Shown one piece after another: positions 9,449-21,344 of a stretch of 64,000 nucleotides of DNA. Under the pieces are notes generated by a model. The model did no database searches and was not told the DNA's origin. It was given only the letters and a program-made list of their open reading frames with translations. The position numbers and the translations under genes were made by a program. Numbering within the stretch: the stretch's first letter is position 1; each line of letters starts with the position of its first letter. Source of the stretch: Luzula sylvatica (taxonomy: Eukaryota > Streptophyta > Magnoliopsida > Poales > Juncaceae); NCBI GenBank assembly GCA_946800325.1, contig OX326957.1, positions 16,676,591 through 16,740,590 on the forward strand. Direction: 5' to 3'.

Positions 9449-12277
9449 CTGTTGTTGGATTAAGCAACAATAAGTAAGAAGTATGTTGAAAATACTATAA
9501 TAATTTTATAGTTGGCAATCACATTTTTCAAATCATGGTTATTTTTCTCTCATGATTTTGCTAATTCATTGGTTGGAGTTTATTTCCAACTAGGCTGAGT
9601 TAATTTTCACATTTTTCGTTATGTTTTAGAATATTTTGTCATATTAACCTCCTTCGTATTTATATGAGTTCATATATAGCATGTGTCAGTGTGGTGTGGA
9701 ATAATGCTACGCATCAAGATACCACAGCATGACTGACAATGGGATAATGAGTTAGCATAGACACGTATGAAATTTCATCGAATCACATTGCCCCACATCA
9801 AAAAAAAAAAAAAAATACAAATCCCCTAAGACATCATGATTCTATCATGTTGTGAGGATGATGTATATTTTTACTTTGTGTCGTGTAACAAAAGTTTACA
9901 TTAACTCATGTCGTGAAACAAAAGAAAAAGAATGTTCACTCGAAGAGATGCCGGTCATACTTTAATATTGGTTGAGAGGTACATATTTTGGTATTTCACC
10001 TCTCAAAGATAGAAGAAACAAAAATGACTAAACAGTACTTACACAGTTACACTTAGGCTCGGCCCGACGATTTGAGAGACCGGTGACGAATATTATTATA
10101 AAACTTTATAAATATAAATTTGATGAAATGAATATTATTTTAAATTACATAATTTTTACCAAATGAGATTTAACAGATTACTAGTTTCTTAGGCAATCAT
10201 TCACATTTAAACGGACTAACTTTGTTGTCATCATAATCCCAATACTAGAAGTGTGTATATTTAATAAGAGCCTAGTTTCTTATTGGGGTTATATATTCAG
10301 CCCCCCAACATCATATTAAAATATTTTTTCCTTATTTATCTGTTTGTGCATCTTCTTTAGGTTTGGAGATTTGTTTGTTTAATAATAAAATAAAATAAAT
10401 AAAAAATATTTGGATAATTAGCTTAAATTAATATCAAAATTATTCAATCTTTTTCATGTTTCGTAAAATAGATTCCACTACTTTCTATATATTTTCAAAT
10501 CATCAAAATATATCATGTTTAATATTCATTATGTCTAGTTTGTTCATCTATTTGTTTAAATTGCTATCACAATTTTATTTATTTTTCTATTTATTATGAT
10601 TTTTAGAAATGAAAATAAGACGAACTTCTAAAATTTGATACATGAACCGAAATATCATCGAATAACGATTTTTTAGTGTATGAGAAATATTGTGGGGTTC
10701 ATCTATTTGTTTTCATAAGAATCAATTCGATGACATTTCAAGAAAAGTAATTTAAGAAAAATAATTTAAAAATAATTAAGAGAATAATTTAAGAACCAAA
10801 TAATTTGCGGACTAATTTACGAACAAAGTAATTTGAGAAATAATTTAAAAATTATCAAGAGAGCAATTTAATGAAGTAATTTAAGGTAGATTGTAGTGTA
10901 AGATTAGTGACCTTATAAATAAATATATAAGAGCGAGCAAATTACATATTCAGGAAATACAAATGAATATGTTGTAAGAATTTATTAAAGTAATAAAAAA
11001 AAAATATTTCAGCAATATTTGAAATTATATTCAAATTCTATTCGAATTTGATCAACACAAAATTGATTGGGGTTAATAATATGTGAAAGTGTATGCAATG
11101 TTTTGAGCTAAATTCCCATCAGAGAAAAGTAGGTCTACATTTCCCTATAATACGGTAATTAATCTTATGTATAAAGTAGACAAAATTCTTGCAATTTTAA
11201 GCCTCCACGTCATCAGGGGCCGTTTTGTAAATAAATATTTTTTTAATTTATATTTTGGTCCATTTTATTTATATTTTGGTCTTTCTTAATTTACATTTTA
11301 GTCCTTTTTATTTACATTTTGGTCCTTTTTATTTTTATTTCAGTTCTTTTTTACATTTTTATTTCACATTTTGGTCCTTTTTATTTACATTTTGATCCTT
11401 CTTAATTTTAATTTACATTTTTGTCCTTTTTTTACATTTGGGTCCTTTTTATTTACATTTGGGTCCTTTTTTACATTTTTAATTTACATTTTGGTCCTTT
11501 ATATTTATATTTTGGTCCTTTTTAGTTTTAATTTATATTTTAGTCTTTTTTATTTATATTTTGGTCCTTTTTAATTTACATTTCGGTCTTTTTTTACATT
11601 TTGATCCTTTTTTCTTATTTTATATTTTGGTCCTTTTTTACATTTGGTCTTTTTTTTCCTATTTTACATACATATTAAAATTTGCGAATATGTCCTGATT
11701 ATATTAATCGATTTTAGAAGCACCTGAACAAATGCTATTTATACAAATTATATTAGAAAATAAAAATCCGTGATAGACTAATTTCATGAATCTTATGCAT
11801 CTATTGATATCATGATATTTGCAAATATGTCATGATTAGATTAATTTAGTTCAAACGCATGCGGTTTTATTCGCACACGCGTTAATTCTATTTAAATAAT
11901 TATATAAAAAAAATCCCGCGCAATTGCGCGGGGATAAAGCTAGTTTATATTAAATTTGTGTAGCATGGAATTTTGATAGAATAGTACATTTATGATTTCA
12001 TGTAATTAATTCAATGTAATCAACTAGATTATTACATAAGATCAAATTACCCGTTACAAGTTACTGGGGTTAACGGCTATATTTTACATACAAGAAAGTA
12101 CATTCAGTTCGATCATTGTTATATATCTAACAAATTTGACACCAAACTGTTCGATTAAGTAGTAACTAGTAAAGTCGGTGAGTTTGTTAATTAGAAACTC
12201 TAAATCATCAATGAAATCACTCCAGAAGCCTCTCACATTTTATTTGGCAAGTAAAATTAAATAGTAATAATTATCAC
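9449..12277 (-). other. CNL-A intron 1 (2829 bp, phase 2)
   Basis: The donor CAG|GTGATA at 12277 and the acceptor CAACAACAG|G at 9449 join ...QALN-R-NATRELL. The part next to exon 2 (9449-10270) is duplicated in unit B. Sequence from about 10275 to 11130 is AT-rich with nothing recognised. The rest holds a Helitron. Confidence 0.75.
11130..11943 (+). mobile_element. Helitron in CNL-A intron 1
   Basis: The 3' end is explicit: palindrome CCCGCGCAATTGCGCGGG at 11915-11932, then GATAAAG, then CTAG at 11940-11943, then T. The interior (11215-11670) is a degenerate tandem array of ATTTTGGTCC-type units about 20 bp long. The 5' end is only estimated, near TCCCTATAATACGG at about 11140. It is non-coding, and antisense to the host gene. 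Confidence 0.7.
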
Positions 12278-12615
12278 CTGTTTAAGGCCTGAATCTTAAA
12301 CTGTTGGTAGGTGAGTTCGTTAATTATGCTCGTAGCGTCGTATGCAGCACTTTTTAGATGTGGAAGGAGACGGTCAATGTGGACGTTTTTGGAGGGCCAA
12401 CATTCAGATCTCTCAATCAGCTCCGCAGCCTTCAGAAGTAAGATGGGGAGCATCATGAGATTGTCATGAAGATTCGGATCCTCCAGTAGTACTTGCGACC
12501 ACTGATAGATTGTTGACATCGATTTCATCGCACCTTCCACCTCGTCAACTCCATTTTTCACTTTGTCATATCCACTTTTCACGATTCCTGCCATCCGGAC
12601 AATGTTAGATACCAT
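12278..12615 (-). CDS. CNL-A exon 1: Rx-type coiled-coil domain
   Basis: 338 nt (112 codons plus 2 nt). It starts at ATG 12615 (MVSNIVRMAGIVK); the longer upstream frame to 12723 has no family resemblance. The C-terminal half resembles the Rx-N four-helix domain, with LLPHLKSAAYDATSIINEL in the position of the EDVID motif. It ends ...QALN plus AG, then a GT donor. The split codon, phase and shared LIERSECW sequence match exon 1 of CNL-B. In CNLs the CC domain mediates signalling, self-association and partner binding. It is much more diverged from copy B than the NB-LRR exon is. Confidence 0.75.
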
Positions 12616-12879
12616 TGTACTTGTTTTGCTGTGTGTTTGTTTTGGGATTTGGGGGAGGAGATAAACGCAAGAGACAGCATTGACTTGTAAATTAATTTCT
12701 GTAGCTTGCACGAAACAACTCAAATCAAGATCAAAGGGGATACTTTTCCAGATCGATCCATGTAAAATCTCGAATTGTCATGGGTACTTCTGCACGACTG
12801 ATGAAATTATTTTAGTTCGTTGTTATCACAAAGAAATAATTTAAGTAATCAAAACAAACCGTTTTATAATATAAGTGAT

Positions 12880-12995
12880 GAAGCGACGCGAGATGGCTCA
12901 GAGAAGATGAAGAGGTTTTCGCGGGTGGCGGCTACGAGGGAAGAAAGAGAGAGAAACTAAAGGGCTCAATGGATATATATATGCTAGGGTTTACG
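12880..12995 (-). promoter_or_regulatory. Possible CNL-A promoter and 5' leader
   Basis: Read on the - strand there is a telo-box (AAACCCTA, 12992-12985), then a TATATATAT run (12982-12974), then CT-rich and GC-richer leader-like sequence toward 12880. That is about 270-370 bp upstream of the CNL-A start. The arrangement resembles a plant core promoter. No start site can be proven. Confidence 0.35.
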
Positions 12996-13049
12996 AAGAG
13001 GAACCAATATTATAAAGAGGCCATATATCATGCCACTTCAATTTCCCCA

Positions 13050-13240
13050 CAATTCCCCCACACTAATTAATCTCATAATTAATGTGATGAATTAACGATT
13101 AATTCATAATTATTTACTTTTAAATATTTAGAATTAATCATTAATTGATATGGACCTTAATTATATATTAAAATTTTAATAATCATGAATTAATCGTTAA
13201 TCCATCACATTAATTATGGCATTAATTAGTGTGGGGAAAT
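13050..13240. mobile_element. Foldback MITE
   Basis: Inverted arms of about 60 bp start CCCCACACTAATTAAT on the left and end ATTAATTAGTGTGGGG on the right, with a short AT-rich loop. It is non-coding. The superfamily is not assigned because target duplications are unclear in this AT-rich DNA. Confidence 0.7.
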
Positions 13241-13716
13241 TTCAGAGGAATTGAGGGGGCAAAGTATAATTTCCCTATTATAAATGCAGTGTAGAAAAAC
13301 CACAGGATTTTAATTCCAGGGTTTCAGTTCATAACATGCACAGGAAGTTATTTCAAGAATTTTGGTGCAAAACACTTGTTAGATTATTAATATGTAATAA
13401 GTTGATAGAAGTGCTTAATATTATGTGAGACATAGTCCTAATGGATATAAAGTAGGGGTTAGAGTAGGCTATATGTTTAGATACTCTATAACTCATATAG
13501 GACCCTGTAAATTAATTTTTACTAGCTTTATCCCCGCGCATGCGCGGGACAACATACCTATTTTTTTACATCTTTTTTATATAATTTAGTTAAATAGAAT
13601 TATCGCACGTGCAAATTAGCACGTGCATTTCAACTAAATTAATTTAATCATGACATATTTTGAAATATCATGATGTCAATAAATCATAAAGTTCATAAAA
13701 TTAATCTATCACGGAT

Positions 13717-14701
13717 ATTATTCTCTGATATAATTTGAGTAAATAACATTTGCGCGGGTGTTTTTCATACACATCCGTGCAAAATGAGAAAATAAGAAAA
13801 AATTGGAAATAAAAATAGGACCAAAGTAGAAAAAGAAAAAAAATGAGGTCAAATAAAAATTACAAAAAAAAAGCTCAAAATTAAAAAAAAGGACTAAATT
13901 GAAAGCTACCCCCTTTCACATGTCAATAACTTAAAAAAATTGAATATCAAATAAAGGACCAAAATCGAAAAATGGAAAAAATGAGGTCAAATAAAAATTA
14001 CAAAAAAAAAAATCTCAAAATTGGAAAAAAAAAAGGGCCAAATTGAAAAGCAACCCCCTTCCACGTGTCAAGCCCTTGTGAAGGGGGTTGCATTATATTA
14101 ACGATATTATTCTCTGATATAATTTGAGTAAATAACATTTGCGCGGGTGTTTTTCATACACATCCGTGCAAAATGAGAAAATAAGAAAAAAAATGGAAAT
14201 AAAAATAGGACCAAAGTCGAAAAAGATAAAAAATGAGGTCAAATAAAAATTACAAAAAAAAAACTCAAAATTAAAAAAAAAGACTAAATTGAAAGCTACC
14301 CCCTTTCACGTGTCAATAACTTAAAAAAATTGAATATCAATATTCAAATAAAGGACCAAAATCGAAAAATGGAAAAAATTAGGTCAAATAAAAATTACAA
14401 AAAAAAAAAGGGATACGCCGATACGGCGATACGGCGACGCGTATCGGATACGGCGATACGACAATTTAACATATTATTTAGGATACGATACGGATACGAC
14501 GATACGGTTAAATTCGATTTTTTGGAGTATCCGCGCAACATAGATCAAATAAAGGACCAAAATCAAAAAATGAAAAAAATGAGGTCAAATAAAAATTACA
14601 AAAAAAAAAGCTCAAAATTGGAAAAAAGAAAAAAGGGCCAAATTGAAAAGCAACCCCCTTCCACGTGTCAAGCCCTTGTGAAGGGGGTTGCATTATATTA
14701 A
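13717..14701. repeat. Tandem duplication inside the Helitron
   Basis: Unit 1 (13717-14101) and unit 2 (14102-14701) begin GATATTATTCTCTGATATAA and end in an inverted repeat CAACCCCCTT...AAGGGGGTTG. Unit 2 is longer because it holds a hAT-like fragment and a small extra duplication next to it. Confidence 0.85.
14411..14543. mobile_element. Truncated hAT-type fragment rich in GATACG repeats
   Basis: It consists mostly of GATACGG/CGATACGG repeats and ends TCCGCGCAACATAG at 14543. That matches the right terminal repeat of the hAT-type element at 32969-33732 (CCGTGCAACATAG). The left terminal repeat is missing. On its right, sequence from the left flank is repeated (ATCAAATAAAGGACC). Confidence 0.6.
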
Positions 14702-14850
14702 CTTAAATTAAATATGATATAAAAACAAATTATTTTTTCTCTTGATTCGTGTATAATTCGTGTAAGCAAAGCCATTTATGAAACTAATGTCTTGAATTAT
14801 TCAACTTGTAAGCTGGTTGTATAAAGCATAATATTCATATTGCAAACAGG

Positions 14851-14861
<11 letters not shown>

Positions 14862-14920
<59 letters not shown>
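14862..14920. repeat. AT dinucleotide microsatellite
   Basis: An uninterrupted AT run of nearly 60 bp. Confidence 0.95.
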
Positions 14921-14924
<4 letters not shown>

Positions 14925-16683
14925 AATTTTTTTTCTCTTGATAAAAACAAATTAATTTTACATCAGTCTAGTACTCTTTTCACACTGAATTGTTTTAATA
15001 TTGAATCCAACCAATAATAGCATTGTAGATTTTTTATTCAGACCAGCAAATAATAACATTGTAGATTTTTAGTTTTGATATCAAACCAGTAAATAATAGC
15101 ATTTTTTTATTCAAACCTTTGCATATGACAATCTTGTCTATTCAAACTAATAAACATGAGCAAAGAAAATTTTAGAAGTTTCATTTCATTGCACATATTT
15201 TTTGAAGACATTCATCATTCATGGGTGTACATTCTTTTCATGAGAACAAATTTTTCAGATGTGTTTAGGATAGCACACACTGAATTTGTTTAAAATCGTA
15301 ATAATCACACATAATATTGCAGTTTTTTTTCATGGAAACAAAGTTATTTCATGGGCACGTTAGTCTCTGTGTTATGGAATTTTTTAATATCTAAATCACA
15401 AAATCAGAATATTTCAGATTTTATACTATACAAACATATTAGTCGTCTGAGCATGAGTATTCATGTGAATAGTATATTGTAAATAGATCGTTTCGAGCAA
15501 TCTCGTCGCCTCAGGATACATACATCTATTGGCGTTGCAAAGAGGAAATCTATCCATTTTTCGAGATCCGGCTTTCTCGAAAAATGAAGAGATTTCACAC
15601 CCAGCAACATAGATATTGAAAAAAAAAACCTGCATCATCGGCAACGTAAAAAACGTGTTTATTTCGACATCTAACTTGCTGTAAATTGAATAAATCCAAA
15701 GAACACACATACACACAAAAACGAATAGCCAAGAAGCAATGAAGGTAATTGAACAGAACACTCAATAACAAAATACAAGGACACCCGTGTTCATATGTTT
15801 CGAAGCACGCAAGAATCCAATAATCCTCATGTGAACAAATCAAGATAAAAAAGAAAACAAATCCTACTTCCATAAAAATAGCTGGAAAAAAATACGAAAG
15901 AAATCCCATAAATCGAAATAAAATCGCTACAAGCAAGAATAACGAACACAGGTATTTATACAGGACCGAATACCGCCGGCAACAGCAAAAGTGTTCCTCT
16001 AAAAAATACATACTGAAGAGATCTAAGGAACCAAATGAAAACATACATGCACAATACAAAAATATTCGAGAAAGTACAAAGATCAACACACTAACTGGCA
16101 TATTATTACTATTACTAACTATTACTATAAGAAGAAAAATAACAGCAGGTTGAATTACCTAAGAGAAAGGAAGCAAGGAAAAGACGGCGAATGGGGAGCA
16201 AAATGGAGAATATGAGCAATGGAAACCTATATATACATGTCATTTATGTCTACCGTACACCAGGTACACCAAAGTTTGGGACTACATACACCTTGTGTAT
16301 ATGCAAAGCTCATAAATGGAATAGAGAATATGGAGCACTGATGATAAACATATACCGGACCGCCCTACAGACATAAAAAAGGTACGCCGTGTCTATGCAG
16401 AAAAATAACAGGCTGGCAAAACCGACACAATCAGACGGCTCAACACAACCCACGCACATATCGGACGACACAAATTAGTCCATCAAGAATAAAGATCGGA
16501 CGACCAACAAAAAAGCAACACAAGCTACATAGCGAGCAAGATAGAGAAAATCGCACAAAAAAAATATGAACGCAGCAACACGTGGCAATCCTGGAGAAAG
16601 ATATTTTCCCTAAATTTATACACAAGTAATAATATGATATAAAAAATATATATATAAGTGATGAAACGGGCTTGATGAGTTTT
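14921..16683. other. Unassigned stretch
   Basis: No gene is recognised. The - strand of 15400-16130 is T-rich, with an open frame of 168 codons and no domain. It resembles a leader or intron of an expressed gene more than coding sequence, but I cannot support a gene model. Confidence 0.4.
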
Positions 16684-16723
16684 ATGTCTTTTAAAAGGAT
16701 ATCATTGCTGTATAAAAAAAAAG
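16684..16723. repeat. Short dispersed repeat, one of three copies
   Basis: A roughly 40-bp sequence beginning TATGTCTTTTAAAAGGATAT and ending CTGTATAAAAA recurs at about 23784 and 61697. The latter two are counterparts in units A and B. This one lies elsewhere, beside the GC-rich island. Confidence 0.75.
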
Positions 16724-16739
16724 GTGGATTCAAGAACTA

Positions 16740-17700
16740 ACAAGAAGAAGTGTTCAGCCGCCAGAAACCCTAAAAGAGAAAAAGGCGATTTTGGGGGTGG
16801 AGGCTTCCCTCGCCGCCTCCACCCCCCTTCTCCGGCGACGTGACGACAACAGACCCGTCCCCTTCTCCTGCTCCAGCGAAGCGACGAAGCGACGAAAGAA
16901 GGAGGGAAGCGCCGCGACAAACCCTAGCAGCGTAAACCGAAAGTTACGAAAGACGGAAGTGCCGCGAAGCGACGAAGCGACGCGACGACACCAGACCCGT
17001 CCCCTTCTCCAGCTGCTCCAACGAAGCGACGAAATCAGGATGGACGCGCCGCGAGAAACCCTAGCAGCGTAAACTGAAAGACGGAAGCTTTAATAACGGA
17101 TCTGAGCAAGCGACGCGAACCGAGCAAGCGAGGCGAGAAAGCGACGCCAACCTTGGATACGAAGCTTGGACAACGGATCTGAGCAAGCGACGCAAGGCGA
17201 GAAAGCCGCAAAGGATCTGATGGAGTGGATGTGCTATCTCTCTGGCGATGCGATCGTGATTGCACAAATGGTTATGGGGTGCTACTAGACTACAGCAGCC
17301 CCAGCAAGACCGCGAGGCAGCTCTGACGCGAGGGAAACCGAGTCAGACTTTGTCGAGAGCATCATCCTGCGCAACTCCGATGAGTACCCGAGGCAGATCC
17401 GACGTGGGAAAACCAAGTCATCGAGACGAAGAAGGGTAAGGAGACAGGAAGGGCTAAGGAAACAGTCCAGTGGGCGATTGGGCGAGGAGACAAGGGGCAA
17501 GGAGACAAGAAGGGGCAGGGATTCAGGCTGCTGAGGCACTGGGCGAGGACGGCCAGCAGATTCAGGCTGCTGAGTCATTGGGCGAGGACGGCCAGCTGAT
17601 TCAGCGAGGACGGCCAGCAGATTCAGCGAGGACGGCCAGGAGACAAGCAAATCTTAGAAGAATACTAATGCAGCCGGTTTTGCTTGCGTTATAGGCTGTC
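16740..17700. other. GC-rich island with internal repeats, no gene model
   Basis: About 1 kb of markedly higher GC than its surroundings. It has GCGACGAAGCGACG runs, a duplicated block of about 145 bp (near 16841-16965 and 16985-17090, both with AACCCTAGCAGCGTAAAC), GAGCAAGCGA units, and 3-4 copies of a GCGAGGACGGCCAGCAGATT unit near 17540-17640. Frames on both strands are open by composition, but none shows a domain. It could be a transposon terminus that captured a gene leader, or an old promoter region. Confidence 0.5.
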
Positions 17701-18477
17701 ACGTTCATCTATTTACCGTCATACTCTTTTTATTTGACCGTTTCTTTACGTCCGTCCGATGTGGTTCCTTAAAACATATTACACCCCTCCTCTTGCTGCT
17801 CTCCCTCTTCTCATCATGGTGAACCCTAGTCCCGCGAGTAAAGGCCTTGCCCCGAAACGCTAGTTTACTGGCGATTTGCGTTGATTAATCTAGATAATGG
17901 TAAAAAACAATAAGAGAGATTGAGAGGTACAAGATGAGTTGATTAATCCAGAAAAGGATGGTTCGCCAACTCATCTCTAATCATAGGAATTAAGCAAAAT
18001 AGAGACAAATTGAGAGAGCAACAAACAATAGTGCTTAAAAGGTAAGTTAATTTTTAATGATAAAGATGAGAGTTATTTTTGGGGAAGAAGAAGTGGGAAA
18101 AAAATAAGGAGCATTTATGCATGTAACCCGTTTTAAGATGAAAATTCAAATAATAATTCCATTTTTATAATATTTCAGAAATGACCCATAACTGATTTTA
18201 AAATTCCGGTGGTACCGGGTTTTAAAATCTCGCTAGTCAAAATTCTTTCCGACACGCATGTTATAGAATGTTAATTGAAAATATGATATATTTCCTCATA
18301 TTTTACCATAACATACTCTATGATATAATTAGTACATTTATTTAAAATGATATATAGTACATGGTACTTATTAACTTAATACATAATTAATATTTGTTCG
18401 AATTCATTGGAATTAATATTAATGAATATTTAATGATATGTTTGAATTATCACGTTAACTAAATGTAATAGTTCATT
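17701..18477. other. AT-rich non-coding stretch
   Basis: Nothing recognised apart from a CCCTAGTCCCGCG patch near 17825 that continues the GC-rich island. Confidence 0.5.
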
Positions 18478-18612
18478 AATGGAGAATTAGGTGGGTAAAT
18501 TTTGGAGAAGAGTAATATTCTTTTTTTAAAAAAATAAGGTTTACTGTTCACATTGAAAAAAAATATATAGAACTTTACTCTTCTCCAAATTTTACCCACC
18601 GAAATTTCCATT
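18478..18612. mobile_element. Foldback MITE of about 135 bp
   Basis: Arms of about 38 bp, 18478-18515 and 18574-18612, are near-perfect inverted repeats (AATGGAGAATTAGGTGGGTA at left, TACCCACCGAAATTTCCATT at right). Flanks contain TTA/TTAT, but a target duplication cannot be fixed. Confidence 0.75.
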
Positions 18613-19592
18613 ATTGAAATTTTACATTTAATTAATGTGATAATTAAAACATATTATTAAATATCTCTAAAAATAGTATTATTAATATGACTTATTTCGA
18701 CCACAATATTATAAACAAGATTAACTCTTGTTTTCAAATATTTAATTTCATAGATTTATTAATATAAATAACTTTTATTCTATTCATTATAAGTATATAA
18801 TTATGAAAATAAATTGTATGTGTTTCGTAACATATAACAATCATAATAATCAACTAAATGGAGAAAAAAACTCCCGAAAACAATTATAATACAATTTTCA
18901 AATATATCAAATATTAGAGACAAAAAAGTCATATTACAATTTTCTCACAAATTACTCTCAATTCCCAAATATTGCTCGATAAATTTTCACCATCCTATAA
19001 TTTAACTAAAAAAGTACATTACACCACATAAACCTTAAATGATAATTTAAATAACATAAAAAATGATCGAATAACATAATTAAATGTAAAATAACATAAG
19101 ATTATGTCAAAAGCAAAATCCACAAAATAAAAAACCCCAACTTAAATCACAAAATCAAATTCTTGTAAAAATCTGAGAAATAAATAACTAAAAGGAAAAA
19201 ATTGTTTTGTAAAATCAATTTTGTATCTTATTTTATCCAAATTTAAAATTGTTTTCGTTCGAATCCTTACATAAATCAAAAGATACCGTAAGATGCAGGA
19301 CTCAAACCTTGTCTATTGTTGTAGGAGAAAAAATGTCACTGCCTAAGCTAAATTAAATATATGTAAATGTTTAGAAATTTATGGATAACCATTGCACAAT
19401 CGGTGACTGTATTGCTGCGCGCATGATAGAGTCTCCGGGAGAAATTTGAATAAACTCTAATATAAATGTTTAATAATGGTTATCATGCGTGCATACTGTA
19501 TTGGGAGAAATTTGAATTTTATCATCTATGTAAATATTTAATAATGTTTTTATTATTTTGTTACGATTCAATGTATCCATAAAAAAATTTAT
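18613..19592. other. AT-rich non-coding stretch
   Basis: No gene or clear repeat is seen. Confidence 0.5.
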
Positions 19593-20522
19593 GGGCATGT
19601 TTGATTTGAGGGATTTGGGTGGAGATGTATTTCAAAATAGAGAATAAGTTTATTTTATGATTGATTTCATGGTGTATTGTATTTCAAATTTCTTATCCAT
19701 ATATTTTGTCATCTTTAAAATTTTGATATTTCATTTCTTGTATTTCATTATTCATGCATTATAATATAATATAATATAATCGAATTGCCATATCACACAA
19801 AATATATTCTTATATAATATAAGATAATATAAATAATACAATATAATCGAATATAATATTATACAATTTATACAATATAAAACAAAATAAAATAAAAAAA
19901 TATAATATAAAATAGTATAATACTATATAATATAATATAATATATTATAAAGTAATCTAATATGTTATGAAAAACATAATAGAATACAATAGAATACAAT
20001 AGAATATCATTTTATTAATTTAAAACAATGTAATATAATATAATATAAATCAATATAATATAATATAACACGGTATAAAGGAATATAACATAATGTATAT
20101 AAAAATAATGTAATATAATATAATAAACTACAATGTAATGAAATATAGTATAATATAATATAATATAATATAATAAATATAATATAATATATTATAAAAT
20201 AAAATAATATAACATAATATAATATAATGAAAAACAATATAATATAAATAATATAAAATGATATATTGTAAGATGAGATAATATAATATAATATAATATA
20301 AAATAATACAATACGAAATAATATTATATAATTAATATAATATCAAAATATAATATAATATAATATAATAAGAAAATATTGAAATATTGAAATCATGAAT
20401 TTTATAAAAGAAAAATTAAACAAAGAATTTATTATACATGTTTTTAAAATAAAACAAATCAAACAATTCACCTGAAATATCAAATACATGATAATGGATA
20501 ATGAATGATACATAAACATGCC
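19593..20522. mobile_element. Possible DNA transposon with an AT-pentanucleotide interior
   Basis: It starts GGGCATGTTTGATTTGA. The right end reads TACATAAACATGCC, and the unit B counterpart CATGCCC at 51811-51817 completes a GGGCATGTTT inverted end. The interior (about 19760-20370) is a long degenerate TATAA/AATAT array. Unit B keeps only the right end, from about 51620. Confidence 0.4.
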
Positions 20523-20680
20523 GGATAGGTCATAGCTAATCCGTGAAGGTAGGCCCTCTTTGTTTTTGATGTGCCTAATTCCTTAATTAATTAACTAAAG
20601 ACTGTTGTACAAAACAAACATACCTAACCCATCTTCCTCTTTCTCTTGATCCGCGTAATTGCCTAAATAAATAAAAAAGT

Positions 20681-20895
20681 ATCATGCAAGAAACCCCGCC
20701 CTTAAATATAATAATATGGGAAATTTCGTGCGACCTTCCTTACATTTTGTTTATTCAAGCAATGTAAATTATATTCAGTTATCTCACCTCTATAAAAAAA
20801 ATAATGAGGTCAATTACCACGTCCTGTTCAGTTATTTCACCTCTTTGATAGTTCAAGTTAGGGAGTGTTTGGATGGTGGGATTTTGGAGTGGAAT
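20681..20895 (+). repeat. Single copy of the 222-bp unit
   Basis: Begins ATCATGCAAGAAACCC and ends with GTGTTTGGATGGTGGGAT. Five copies of this unit are tandem in unit B (51976-58870). The single state here suggests the expansion happened after the segmental duplication. Confidence 0.8.
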
Positions 20896-21344
20896 TGGTA
20901 AATGTTTTTCATCAAAGTTATTATTTATTGTTTGGATGATGGAATTAGTGGAATTATCTTTTCTTTGCATGTAATACTCTCAAAATGTAATTTCTCAAAA
21001 AACTAGAGTCCCAATTTGATGAAAAGGTTAAGATGTTTAATCTTTTTGATTTGTAGACTAACATTTATCTCTCCTACAATGAAAATTAAAAATAACATTT
21101 TTTATTATATGATAATTATTAAATTCATATATTTAAATATTATTATATGTATTATCGTAATAAAATATAATTATTATAGCATTAAAATTAATATAATATT
21201 ATATATATTATTGAAATAATATTTAATAATTACATTGTAAAAATAATATATTATATCGATGTAATTAATATTATATAATTATTATATTATCTACAACTTT
21301 CGTGAAGGCTCGAAGTCGGTTGAACGACTTACCAATTTCTTTTC

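Larger units (their letters stand above)
13522..14701 (-). mobile_element. Helitron in reverse orientation with internal tandem duplication
   Basis: On the - strand the 3' end reads hairpin CCCGCGCATGCGCGGG (13548-13533), then GATAAAG, then CTAG (13525-13522), then T. The body carries GGACCAAAAT units on the + strand. Those are the same family motif as ATTTTGGTCC in the intron-1 Helitron, read in the element's own sense. The right limit is approximate. Confidence 0.65.

Noticed and set aside
13717..14701. Regular repeats considered as a CRISPR-like or satellite array
   Set aside because: Only two long units with degraded A-rich interiors, explained by tandem duplication in a Helitron.
15426..16101. 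Two overlapping - strand frames of 111 and 168 codons rich in F, L, C
   Set aside because: Hydrophobic by composition (T-rich strand), with no domain and no paired splice sites or conservation.
20007..20237. Frame of 76 codons made of I, Y, F and L
   Set aside because: Translation of the TATAA pentanucleotide array.
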